From Auanema rhodensis (Eukaryota > Nematoda > Chromadorea > Rhabditida > Rhabditidae), in NCBI GenBank assembly GCA_964057225.1, contig OZ059897.1:13578001-13642000 (forward strand): 64,000 nucleotides of DNA, given 5' to 3'. The translations under genes and the position numbers were made by a program. Under the pieces are notes generated by a model. That model had not been told where the DNA came from. It searched no databases and saw nothing but the letters and a program-made list of their open reading frames with translations. This document shows positions 24,962 to 35,874 of the stretch, piece by piece. Every line of letters begins with the position of its first letter. Within the stretch, counting starts at the first letter, position 1.

Positions 24962-27900
24962 ATATTAACTTTCAATTAATTAAAAAATTTATATAATTAA
25001 ATTATTTTTTTTTAAATAATAATATTTTTCAGGTTTTATATCCGTCTGAATGTCATTTACAATTAGCCGCATGTCAGAAAAGTTCTCCGATTTCTGTAAT
25101 GCCATTAGCTCATTGTCATTCATCAGTATCAACGTTCAGTGGTAAGTTAACACTAAATTGATTGAACTGTGTTTCTTATCCCTTTCTTTCTAGTTTACAG
25201 TCTTTTCACTCATATTAGTTTATTGTTTTTTCTTTTAGCGACTTCTATGCCTTTTTTTTTTGCTTTAAGTTTTTTTTATGTTTGATGTAGCTTACGATAA
25301 GTTGAAGGTTACTCTTAGAACTCATAATTGGATGTGATCTAAACTGATTATCGGCTTTTTTCATCTTTCAAGTAATGATAGATAGTTTCGCTTTACTTTC
25401 TGTTCTATCATTATCTAATTATCTTTTTGAAAACAAAAAATCGTTTGTTATAGCTCGTTACATGTGTTCAGCTTCAAGCTGTTCTCATGGTGGCTATTGT
25501 TCAACAGATTTATCACAATGTATTTGTGAGCCGAAAACTTGTAAGGAACGCAATTATTCTCAGTGTGGTTCTGATGGCAACGTCTATCTGAATCAATGCC
25601 ATATGAATATTGTTTCATGTTTGGAACAACGTGATATACATGTTCAGCCCCGTCTATCAGATTGTGCCCAGAGAAACTATGGTCTCATATGCAAATTTTC
25701 AACAAATAATGTTTAAATCTATTAATATATGTTATAGATACATGTGAATGTAATCGTATTGGATCGATTGGCCCAGCTTGTGATTCAGATGGATTTTGCG
25801 CGTAAGTTTCAAAAATTCAAATTATTCTAAATTTATTAATTATATTCTATTTCAGATGTCGTGCTGGAATTGCTGGTAAAAAATGTGATCATTGTTTACC
25901 TTCATTTTGGGGAATACATCTGATTGCTAACGGAGCATTATCATGTCAACGTATGATCAAATCAGATACTCAACAACTTACTTTTTCTAATTTTCAGCAT
26001 GTGGATGCTCAGCTTTCGGATCAGCTCGGGCTGATTGTGAGCAAAGTACTGGAAGGTAGGATGAATTTTTCAAATATAATTGAAGCATAAGATATTTAGA
26101 TGTGAATGTAAAAATGGAGCATTTGGAGATAAATGTGATAAATGTGGATCCGATATGATTATGACACCCAGTGGTTGTGTAAGTAAAGAAGAATATCATT
26201 CACCAGGGTATGCATTTTTAATTTTGTATTCAATATATTCAATATAATTATTATCATATTTTATAATTTTTTATTTAGTGATTGTAATGAATTGAAATGT
26301 TATCATGATGCTATATGCTCTTCTGAGCCTGATGGATCACTTCCAGATTGTATATGTCCAGAACAATGCAACTCTAATCATCTAGGAATTGGTATAACAT
26401 TCTTCATTTATAAATATTTTTTTATTTTTTTGTAATAATTTCAGCTGCTAATATGACTGTTTGTGGAACTGATGGTGTTACGTATGAAAACTTCTGTCAA
26501 CTTCAACAATTTGCTTGTAAGCATCAAATCGATTTAGTTGTTAAATCTTTGGGAATTTGTGATGAAGGTAAAATAAAATAAAATATTATATTTTATTATA
26601 ATATTTATTTATTATAGAATCAGAGATTGTAGATAGATTTGAGAGAAATAAGGATTCTACAGTTCGCCTTGGCTCACATTGTACTTTACCTAGTGATTGT
26701 GCAGAGGTGCGTTTGTTTATTCAAAATATTGAAAATACATATATGTATATGCATGTTTGTATGTTTTCTTAAATAATAATTATAATTCTTTCACCCTACA
26801 TGCAGTTTGTTGTTTATGGATATCCTTTTTTTGATATTTCTTTAAATCCCTAGCTGGCAAACATTGTTTGTCTGTCTATAGTTATTCATATATGTAACCA
26901 AGCTCTAAAGTTCAGACATTAATTATTTGAATAAAAATATGTTTTCATTGTAATGAAAAAATATAAAAACTATAAAACATATGTATTATTGTATATATCT
27001 GTTTAGATTAATGCAATTTGTAAGCTTCGAGCTAATCGTCGCGGAGTATGCTCATGTTCAGATGCATCTCGAAGAACAATGGATGGACGTTGTGAAGTCA
27101 TTAATGAGATAGGTTGGTTACTTCTTGATGCCATTTTTCTCAAATCTTTCATACGCCAACACATATACATATAAGATAATGTAGTCATTTAGTTTATTAA
27201 CTCAACTCAAAAGCTAAATATACATTATAGTAATCTGGCACATAGTTAAATATTTATGTTTTTTTTTCTTTTGAAATAGTCTTTTGATCTTTTGAAATAG
27301 AATAGAATATAATATTATTATTATTTCATTTTATTAATTTCCATTTTTTTAAAAATTTGGAATGGTTTATGATTATGATATTTTACTTTACTTTGTGTGT
27401 TTTTTAAGAGGAAATGAAATTAGATGTCAAGATTAATGGACGCAATGGTTATAGAGTTGACATAAAGGATTTATATTTATATTTTAATTTTAGTCTAGAG
27501 GTAATCTTATGACCTTTTAATAATTGAAAAACATTTTATTTTTTTCCTAGATTAATCCACAGGTTTCAAATGGATTAATATTACTTGGAGAAGGTGAAGA
27601 AGGATCCAACTTTCAGCTGAGATTAGAAAATCGCCGATTTGTTGTTGAGTAAGTTTAGCTGTTTTCTCAGAAATACAAAGTTCTTCATCGAAAAAAAAAT
27701 AATTTAATCAAAATCAAGTGCATGATGAAACGTCTCTGAGTGTTCAGAATGTTTGAAGTTTAGAAAAAAAAACATATGTTTATGTACAAATATTCAACAA
27801 TGAGTTATCCTAGTAAAAATACTAAGACTAATATTAATGTGACACAAAAAAAAGTTGCAAAAGCTATTAAAGCCACCATGAATATGGAAACAAAATGTCC

Positions 27901-30900
27901 AAACGTGTCAGCATCGTACTCATTCATACAACATGGAAACCAACTGCATCGAAGATGACGTCCTTGGATTGAAGAATATTCACATGACTAAAAAATGAAA
28001 TGTATATCTATATATATCTATATCTATATATATATTAACTTTTTTTTTGTTTTTAAATGAAATTCAGATCTAGTACATGCTTTTGGTTTGGTTTCAACAG
28101 GCTTGATTTTGAAAAATTTAGTTAGAAAGAATACAGAATACTTACACCTTCATCACTACCATTATCATCATCTACAGGAGCACGACTATATTGTGAACTT
28201 CTTGGTGATATGCCGATCGCTCCTTTTCCTGGTTCAATTGAAATACTTAAAGATGGGGCCCTTGAATTGCTTAAAGCATTATTTGCTTTTTGTAAAAAAA
28301 ATGTATTAGGCAATGTATTTCTTAGGAGGAAGATAATTCAAACATCATACCTATTGAATATTACCATAACGTTCAACTATAGAGCTTGTTAATATATTAT
28401 AGAGATATATAGAAAATATAAATATTTGATAGAAAAATGATCAATAACTCTGAAGAATTTTAAATTATTAGTTCTTATCTTCATATTGTCTTATTGATTA
28501 TTCTATACGGTTTGAACTGATTAGTTATAGTTTGAGAATAATTTTGATGATATAATCCAAAGTTTAAAATGAAAAAAGTCAGATGATATTAATTTGAATT
28601 AATTTTTTTTGCAGAATTGGAGATGATTTATTATATTCAAGAGATTACGTTCCATTACATCTGAATAGTACAGTTAGCTTAGTATGGAAAAACAAGTTGG
28701 CCACGCTGCATACATCAGATGCTCGTGTATCTATGAGAATTGAAACAAAAAACCAGAAACTTCGTAGTTTATGGATTGGTTCAAATACGTATGAATAGTT
28801 ATATAATATATGTTTTAATTATATTATTATAGTTTACAATTTGGAAGACCAAATGAGGGTACTATTTGGAAATTGAATGTTAACCAAAATCCTATTTACC
28901 AGAATAATGTTATACCATTAAGTAACTTTGAAGGTAGCATTGATGATGATTTAGAGTACTTTGAGTAATCACTTATGTTTTTAGGCAAAGCTTCTCATCC
29001 ATACTTACACCCATTGTCATTTGTTGGAGATGGATATTTAGAATTTTTCAATGTTTCTATTGATATTCGTAACAGAGCAGAGTTTGAGATACAGTTGAAA
29101 CCAGTTGGTGGCGATGGTACGAATTATATTTCTATATATTTTTTATTTTTATTTTTATTTTTATTTTTAAGGATTAATATTACATTGGACTTCTACACGT
29201 AAAGAAGAATTTAATGATGATTTTATATCTCTTTTCCTTATTGGATATGAACCACATTTATATTGGGATTTAGGATCAGGAGTAGGACATCTAAAGTTTG
29301 TACTAATTTTATTTTATTTTAATATTCAATATAATAATAATATTATTATTTTGTAGAGGAACAGTGTTAAATAGCCAACAGTTCAATACAATACGTTTTG
29401 GACATCATTTCAAAAATGGTTCTATTTCTGTGAATGGAAAATCTCCAATATTTATGAATTCACCGGTAAATGTTTTCACCTAATTGCATGAGAATGCCCA
29501 AAATTTTTTATTTCATATTTAAAAAAGATTTTATAATTTTTGAGAAACGGAAGAAAATTGTTTTACATCTTATAAGTATTCAGAATCTTTCATCAACTCC
29601 AAATTCCAAAGCAATCCATAGAAAGCAAAACTCTTGAGTATTTTTTTCAATTCGATAAGTACATGAGAAGCAGAAAAAAATGAAATAAAAAATAAGTCAC
29701 AACAGCATAATTTGGCAAATTTATGTATGGTTGAATGAAACATAGTTAGGAAGTTTGAGCTTTCAAGTTTTTTTTCTATCATATCATTTTCAATCACATT
29801 CTAAAACTTAATCATATATACGTTCAACTAATAAAAAACATTTCAAAACGTTTTGAAACTTAGAATGTTCTTATTGAGACTTTTTTCCTGTTTACTATCT
29901 GTTTTTAAATATGTCTCGTGTAACATTGCAATGATTCAATGTTTAGTTTTGGTAAAAATAATCATTATACTTTTCAGGGTCGTCAACAACACCTGGATAT
30001 TTTGCATGAAACACTTTATGTAGGTGGTTTACCACCATCAAACAATGCTGAGTCTGATGATGAGAAGGACAGGGACGCCCTTCCGAATCATCATTTAATA
30101 TCATCGGAGCTTCAGTCGAGTCTTATATCCCGGAAATCCATCGAGCCTTTCCGAGGACGTATTGACTGGATATCTATTAATGAGCAGATGTTGGATTTCA
30201 GAATGGTGAGCTAGCTTAAACATTATAAAATTGAAAAGGCAACAGGGTTTTCTATAAAATGTTTTCAAACTCGAAGGTAAAATGATATTGATATCTTAAT
30301 TTCAATCTCCACAACTTTTTCCGTACGCTATGACATACTTGATCAAATCATTGTTGGAATGAAAAATAGTTAAGCTATTTACATGAAATATTGAAATGTT
30401 TACATGAAATAACTGATATGTATGTACATTTCAAGAAAAAGGACGTCCGATCTGAGTCTTAAAAGCCTCACTTTTGGAGAACTCCTTCGTATTGCTCTTG
30501 TCTTGTCTATTCAGCGGAAAACTGACGTTTATCCGTTTGCTCATTTTCTCCTAAAATTGAACCAAACATAGGAAATATTTTCTTTCCTTTTTTTCAACGC
30601 AATAGTTAATATATAGTAATAATAATCTATTATTTCAAAAGTATTCTATACTCTTAGATCATGTTCAGTACTATTTTCTAAAAATTATAGATATAGACAA
30701 GGAAACACATACTAATAGTTGTTTTTTTGGTGCATTTAGTATTTATGTTAAATTCATTTTATAAAAAGAAAAAGAAGATAATAAGTATTTAAATAATTTA
30801 TTAATACAGTTTATTATAACATGGATATAAACCATAATATTACGATTACATTCAAAGTCAAAAATTCAAAGTTCAGAATTACAACGAATGTGTAAATCTC

Positions 30901-33900
30901 ATTAAAAATGGCTGTTTTTTGATGTTTGTGTCTCAGAAAAAAATGTGCTCGATGTTCGTGTGATAGTCATCATTGTCTTAAAATAACGTTGATATATGCA
31001 AAATGACGACAAAATGTTTTAAACTTCTGTTGTCACATTTGATGAATTTCTTGAGACGTTTGTTAGTGGCCATGCAATAATCGTTGATAGGAGGATAACA
31101 TCAGAATTTTAAACAATGAATTAATCGACGTTAATAAGGAAAAGAAGTAATATATATATGTTTATTCCAACTTAACGTACTGAGATCGAATTAAGAGAAG
31201 GTATTAACAGAATAAATCAGGAAAACGTGGGTGATTCAGAGGAAAAAGGAAGACGGGGGAGATATAATGATAGAGAGAGACATTTAAAGGTGTGGGTGTA
31301 GTAGATTGACTGATCATAGCTGAGATATATTGATAAAAAAAACATTTTTTAGCTGAATATTGCTAATTGACCAAACACAATCAAAGATGTCGTACCACTA
31401 GATGTATACGCTTTCTTTACACATCTGAAAAAGCGGAACTTGTAACAATGCTGCATTGCGAACAGTACTATAGCTCAATTAAATGTTTCAACCGGATGTA
31501 CAAGCGTGACTAGCTTCATCAGTCGTCCAAAGAAACTTTTGGAACTTTTGTGAAAAACGAAATTGAACTATGTGCATAAGAAAGCAGACTAAACTGACGA
31601 TTGTTCAATGTATTTAGTCATGTCATTGTTCAATCTTCAGAAGTCACACGATGTTAATCAAATGAAGATCAAACAATAATCTAGATTACTACCATATTTC
31701 ATTTAGATAACTGATATCCTCTATACGTTGAACAAAGATTGAAATTACTACCTGTTATGTTTAGATCAGAGAAAAACCAGCAGAAGATTAGCCCAGTCTA
31801 TAGTAAGCATTAGCCCTTGCTCTGCTTAATGACTCAGTTCTTTTGGTGTTTTGCACACTTGGCATCTGAAAAAAAGAAAAATGGTTTTGTCGAAGACGCT
31901 TACATGAAATGTATCTATCTAATTTGAAATTATCTTTACTTTGTCTTCTTTTCTTAATTAACAGAATCGTTAGCTTATACGTAATAGGCAATGTTTTGAA
32001 GAAGAAAAAAAAGAAGAAGACATGACGACAAGTTATGTTTTTGAACTTGCCTCAAATGAGGCTTTGTTCCTTATTCGAAAGACAATGATATGTTTTTTTT
32101 CCATATTGTCATGATATTTTCTAGTTGTTTCAACTAGGTAAAGATAGGGTGAGAGAAAGAAAAAGAGAGAGAGAAAGAGAAAGAGAAAAAAAGAGAGAAA
32201 CTACGATTAACTATATAATATACCACAAATATGTTAGCTATTTTGAACAAGATGTCAAAAGTTTTTAGGATAAATAGGTAAGTAACTTCTGAAAAAAAAT
32301 TGCTTTGTATTCGCAGATTTTATCTTTTGTTTGAACTTATTTTATTCATGCTCAAAAAAACATATGCTAGTTATTTTGAACAAACCTAAGTTTTTAAGAA
32401 ATGCTCTTTCATAAAGAAATAAAAGATATATAGTGGTAATAGAAAAAGAAATAAACAAACTAGATCGCTTAGTATATCATAATTCAAAACATATTCTACA
32501 AGCTTTATTACAACTTTATGATCTATCTATATATGTTGCTTACGTCACTTCATGCAACGAATATTACTTATTGTAAATGAGTGATGAGTATTTTTATAGA
32601 TTGAATAGATATGAATGAGAATATTTTGAAAAATGACAATGCTGATGACTTGCCTGCATTTCAATATTTCTCCAGATATGTTGAAAGTTTCTCTTTGGTA
32701 AAGCATACTCATCTTGATAGTCAGAAGTATCTGTAGAGATAATAATGTATTACATAACTGAGGTTGTTCATTTCTCTCTCTCTCTTTCTCTTTTTCTCTC
32801 TCTTTACCATCTTTTCACAATTCCCCTCTGTACATCACTTATTTCAATGTTTTGGCGCAAACTTCTAGAAAGGCTCAATGCAAGATGTGCATTGAATACT
32901 CTCACGGTTGTACAAAACTGTGTTACATACCAATGCTGAAAGCTTGACAAGCAACTAGGATAGCACAGAATACGAGAAGCTTGAAATTCATGTTGGGCAA
33001 CGGTGTAGTCGATGAGAATTCTGAAGAAGACGCTTTGAGACTCTGGTCGGCAAGCTAAATGTCTTATCCTACGCTAGTAGGCGTGGCTTTAAGAGGAGGA
33101 GCCTTGGACCAAAATTTAAGAAAGAAAATGCCTTTTTAAGATTTTCTAGCTCAATGCTATAGAAGATGTGTATGTAATAATATAAATAAAGTGAAAGCAT
33201 TATGAGAAAACAAAAATAAAAAATCTAAATCAAGTATATAACTTTAAAAAAATCTTCGAAAGGTCTCAAATATCATAAAATTATATCCGTAGCTTCATTT
33301 ATGTTATCCGTTTTTTCATCTCCTTATCCTTATTTGGTTTATTCATAAAATTAGTACTAGTCAGACAAAAACCAAATGTTTTTGTAGAATTGAAATCAAA
33401 ACTAAAAATATGAAGAAAAATCTTATGGAATGTTCTAGAAAAACTTAATTTGCTCTAAATACTTTTCATTCAGGCAAAAATCAAAGGAGAAGTCTCACGC
33501 AATATTCGTTGTTCACAGAATTGTGATTTTGGAGAAACATGTTATCAAAAGAAAAATGATCAGTTTTGCCGAGGTAAAATATATTTAATATATAATTTGA
33601 ATAAAGAAAAATTAATTAAATCATAATAATAAAAACTAGGTTTAGGTGCCACCAATGTGACGTCCATTCAGCTCTCCGGCCGCCATGACTTTGGATATCC
33701 AAATTCTGGAGATAGATTGTATTTTTGTTTTTATATATTTTGATAAATTATGCAAAAAAGTAATTTTCAGCTTGTCATCAACTAATTCGTCTACATTTTC
33801 ATTCGAATTCAAGCCTCAGTCTTCAAATGGCATCATTTGGTGGGAATCAACATGGTTAGCAAGAGAGGATGGAGATTTTTTCATCATCTACTTAACAAAG

Positions 33901-34846
33901 GGTATGATTATATATATATAATATTATATTTATAATTTGTAATTTTGAAATATATGCACATTCTTGAACATATTTTTATTTGATGAAATAGTAAAGAATT
34001 GTCTTGCAGGTCAACTGAAAATGGGATTAAATTTGGGAAATGATCTGAAGTTTCGTCCAGTTGTATTAAAAAATAAAATTGAAAATGGAGAATGGTATAC
34101 AATAAATGTTGATAGGTATAGAAAAAAAAATTTAATATAGTTTAATTGATTTTAATTTGTTTAGAAAAGATCGAAGAATCCGCGTAAAAGTAAATTCTGA
34201 AAAAGAATTAACAATCGTAACAACGCCTGGTTCAACAGAATTAAATACAAATGGAATTGTTTATTTAGGTAAGAATCATCAATTTAAGATTTCTTTTTTA
34301 TTTCTTAATAATTCAATAATAAAACTTAATAATAATTCTAAAACTATTATTATAGTATCATTCATTTTTTTAAAAACCTAATTGCATTAAAATTAGAATC
34401 AAAAAAAAAGCTTACACTAACTTATTACGCAAAAACAAATGTCATGAAAAATGAAAGAAAGGTTCTCATGCTTGTTTTTATGTTAAAATGTCGTAACATA
34501 TTATATTTGAGATATTATTTCTAAAAGTCAAATAAGACATAAAAAAAAAAGAAAATCATAAACCTATTCATAAAATAATAATTTTGACAACGATATATAT
34601 TTTTTTTTCATTTTATTTTTGGTTTTGTTTATAAGTTAATCACAAAACAAATTTGTTATATTTATTCTTAATTATCTATCTATCAATTTTAAATTTTTAG
34701 GCGGCAGGAAAAACTGCAAGAAATCATCTATTCCTGTACAATCTATGTTTACCGGATGTGTGAGGAATTTGGTTCTTAATATGAAACCCGTGAACTTATT
34801 ACATGATTCTATTTCGGATGTTATGCCATCAGCATGTGGTGCATGA
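19246..34846 (+). CDS. agr-1: Agrin, secreted multidomain basement-membrane/synaptic matrix protein
   Basis: About 43 coding exons and 1,573 residues. Exons: 19246-19449, 19498-19590, 19641-19773, 20987-21022 (may be optional), 21608-21659, 21713-21873, 22795-22856, 22904-22967, 23068-23184, 23239-23311, 23364-23420, 23467-23549, 23599-23726, 23767-23857, 24106-24215, 24262-24364, 24413-24522, 24567-24675, 24745-24863, 25033-25141, 25454-25681, 25738-25801, 25856-25950, 25998-26055, 26100-26207, 26279-26391, 26445-26567, 26618-26706, 27007-27112, 27409-27500, 27551-27648, 28615-28788, 28833-28933, 28985-29116, 29172-29295, 29357-29465, 29978-30205, 33474-33573, 33640-33718, 33771-33901, 34010-34115, 34165-34268, 34701-34846. 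Order: signal peptide (1-28), NtA-like OB-fold region (about 30-143), eight follistatin/Kazal repeats (157-742), two laminin-EGF repeats (748-845), a ninth follistatin repeat (856-933), a short Cys segment, laminin G1 and G2 (1000-1352), a half-EGF (1353-1386) and laminin G3. This matches vertebrate agrin; no SEA domain is visible. All junctions keep phase. The weakest donor is at 25681. Confidence 0.95.
24885..24957. repeat. TA microsatellite in an agrin intron
   Basis: About 36 TA units, 21 bases after the donor at 24863. Length variation here could change the spacing of the intron between follistatin repeat 7 exons. Confidence 0.95.
29139..29170 (+). repeat. TTTTTA tandem repeat forming a splice polypyrimidine tract
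   Basis: Four to five ATTTTT units end directly in the TTTTTAAG acceptor of the agrin exon at 29172. Confidence 0.7.
31788..32991 (-). CDS. Probable amidated neuropeptide precursor, nested in agrin
   Basis: Three exons: 32931-32991, 32654-32730, 31788-31865; 71 residues. Residues 1-17 form a textbook signal peptide (MNFKLLVFCAILVACQA). Dibasic KR sites at 33-34 and 54-55 would release a 19-residue peptide (35-53) and a 16-residue C-terminal peptide ending AYYRLG. The final Gly is right for amidation to RL-amide. There is no Cys after the signal peptide. Intron 1 is GT-AG; intron 2 starts with GC in the context CAG|GCAAGT, the form a GC-AG intron needs. All phases agree. A TTCAG acceptor ends at 33021, giving a 29-base leader. 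I do not recognise the peptide family. The last exon, an in-frame 25-codon ORF with a dibasic site, is the part most needing transcript support. Confidence 0.65.
32992..33090 (-). promoter_or_regulatory. Leader and upstream region of the nested peptide gene
   Basis: On the minus strand a pyrimidine-rich TTCTTCAG ends at 33021, a trans-splice-type acceptor. Upstream is a GCCACGCCTAC element (about 33079-33089, GC-box/KLF-like) followed by the palindrome CTAGCG/CGCTAG near 33070. Confidence 0.35.
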
Positions 34847-35206
34847 TGAGAGCTGATATCTTTATATATTTTTCCTTTAACTATTAACTAATAAGTTAGA
34901 ATAATAGATCCAATAGTTTTGATGAAGAAGCAAAAAGATTTTTCTTAATTCTTCAAAATTTCATTCGATATTACAACCTTTACATAGTTATCAGTTAAAT
35001 GTTCTGTTCACATAGATTTAATCTAAATATTCTTGAATGTCTTTCTCTGATTTTCTAAAACAATTAATTTGCACATTTATTTTTTTTTATTTTATTCCAT
35101 ACTTTTGGAATTGAAAGCATTGTTGTTTTCATCAACTAGTCTTTTCTTTATTCAATGCTTGATTATGATTTACTGGTAGAATGATTCTCTTTTTATGATG
35201 TATATT

Positions 35207-35212
35207 AATAAA
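35207..35212 (+). terminator. Candidate polyadenylation signal of agrin
   Basis: AATAAA about 360 bases past the agrin stop codon. Confidence 0.45.
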
Positions 35213-35559
35213 AATATATTTTTATTTCCGCGTACTTGAGTGAAATTGAAAGAATTACTTTATGTTTCAAAGTTTAATTCAATATAACCTTTAGCTTTTC
35301 CTCATTAAATTCCTGTTTTCTTCAATAATATATAGGGATAGATGTGCATGTTTGCTTATACATACTTGTCCTTCAGTACTAGCAATGCAAAATGCAACTC
35401 TTCATATACAATTAATTGAACCAAAATAATTTATAGTAATCAACATTAATTCACATGAAATATTAGCTTTTCCTTTGAAAAAAAGCTTTCACCTACTATT
35501 ATTTCTAAATAATATCTGCAAATCTATTTAATATGTATAATGATTTCATAAATCTACAA

Positions 35560-35565
35560 TTTATT
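35560..35565 (-). terminator. Candidate polyadenylation signal of the 835-residue protein gene
   Basis: AATAAA on the minus strand about 310 bases beyond the stop codon. Confidence 0.45.
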
Positions 35566-35874
35566 AGATACTATACATCAATGAGCAATGATATCGAGGG
35601 TTGTCATAAAACAAAACGAGCAAAAAAGTATTAAAGAAAAATAACAAAAATACACAATTGCTTGGAATAATTGATCTGATGGAGGAAAGAAAATTAATGG
35701 AAAGTATGGGGAAAAATCTCTACAATGAAGTTTCTACTATGAGGCCTTTTTGTCTCTCGATATAAGCCGAGACTACCAGCTCGAAACTCTAAATTTCACA
35801 CAAAGATTTTTTTTTAATAAAAACAATGAAACAAAGAGAAGTTTGAAAAAAATTTCTTGACTTTGCTACTTGTT

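Larger units (their letters stand above)
30206..33473 (+). other. Long agrin intron hosting a nested antisense gene
   Basis: This 3.3 kb intron separates laminin G2 from the half-EGF and laminin G3 exons. Its only gene-like content is the minus-strand peptide precursor at 31788-32991. A GA-rich low-complexity tract lies at 32150-32200. Confidence 0.75.
34847..35874. other. Convergent intergenic region, agrin and minus-strand gene 3' ends
   Basis: About 1 kb of AT-rich DNA with polyadenylation-type hexamers for each strand and no coding exon seen. Confidence 0.7.
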
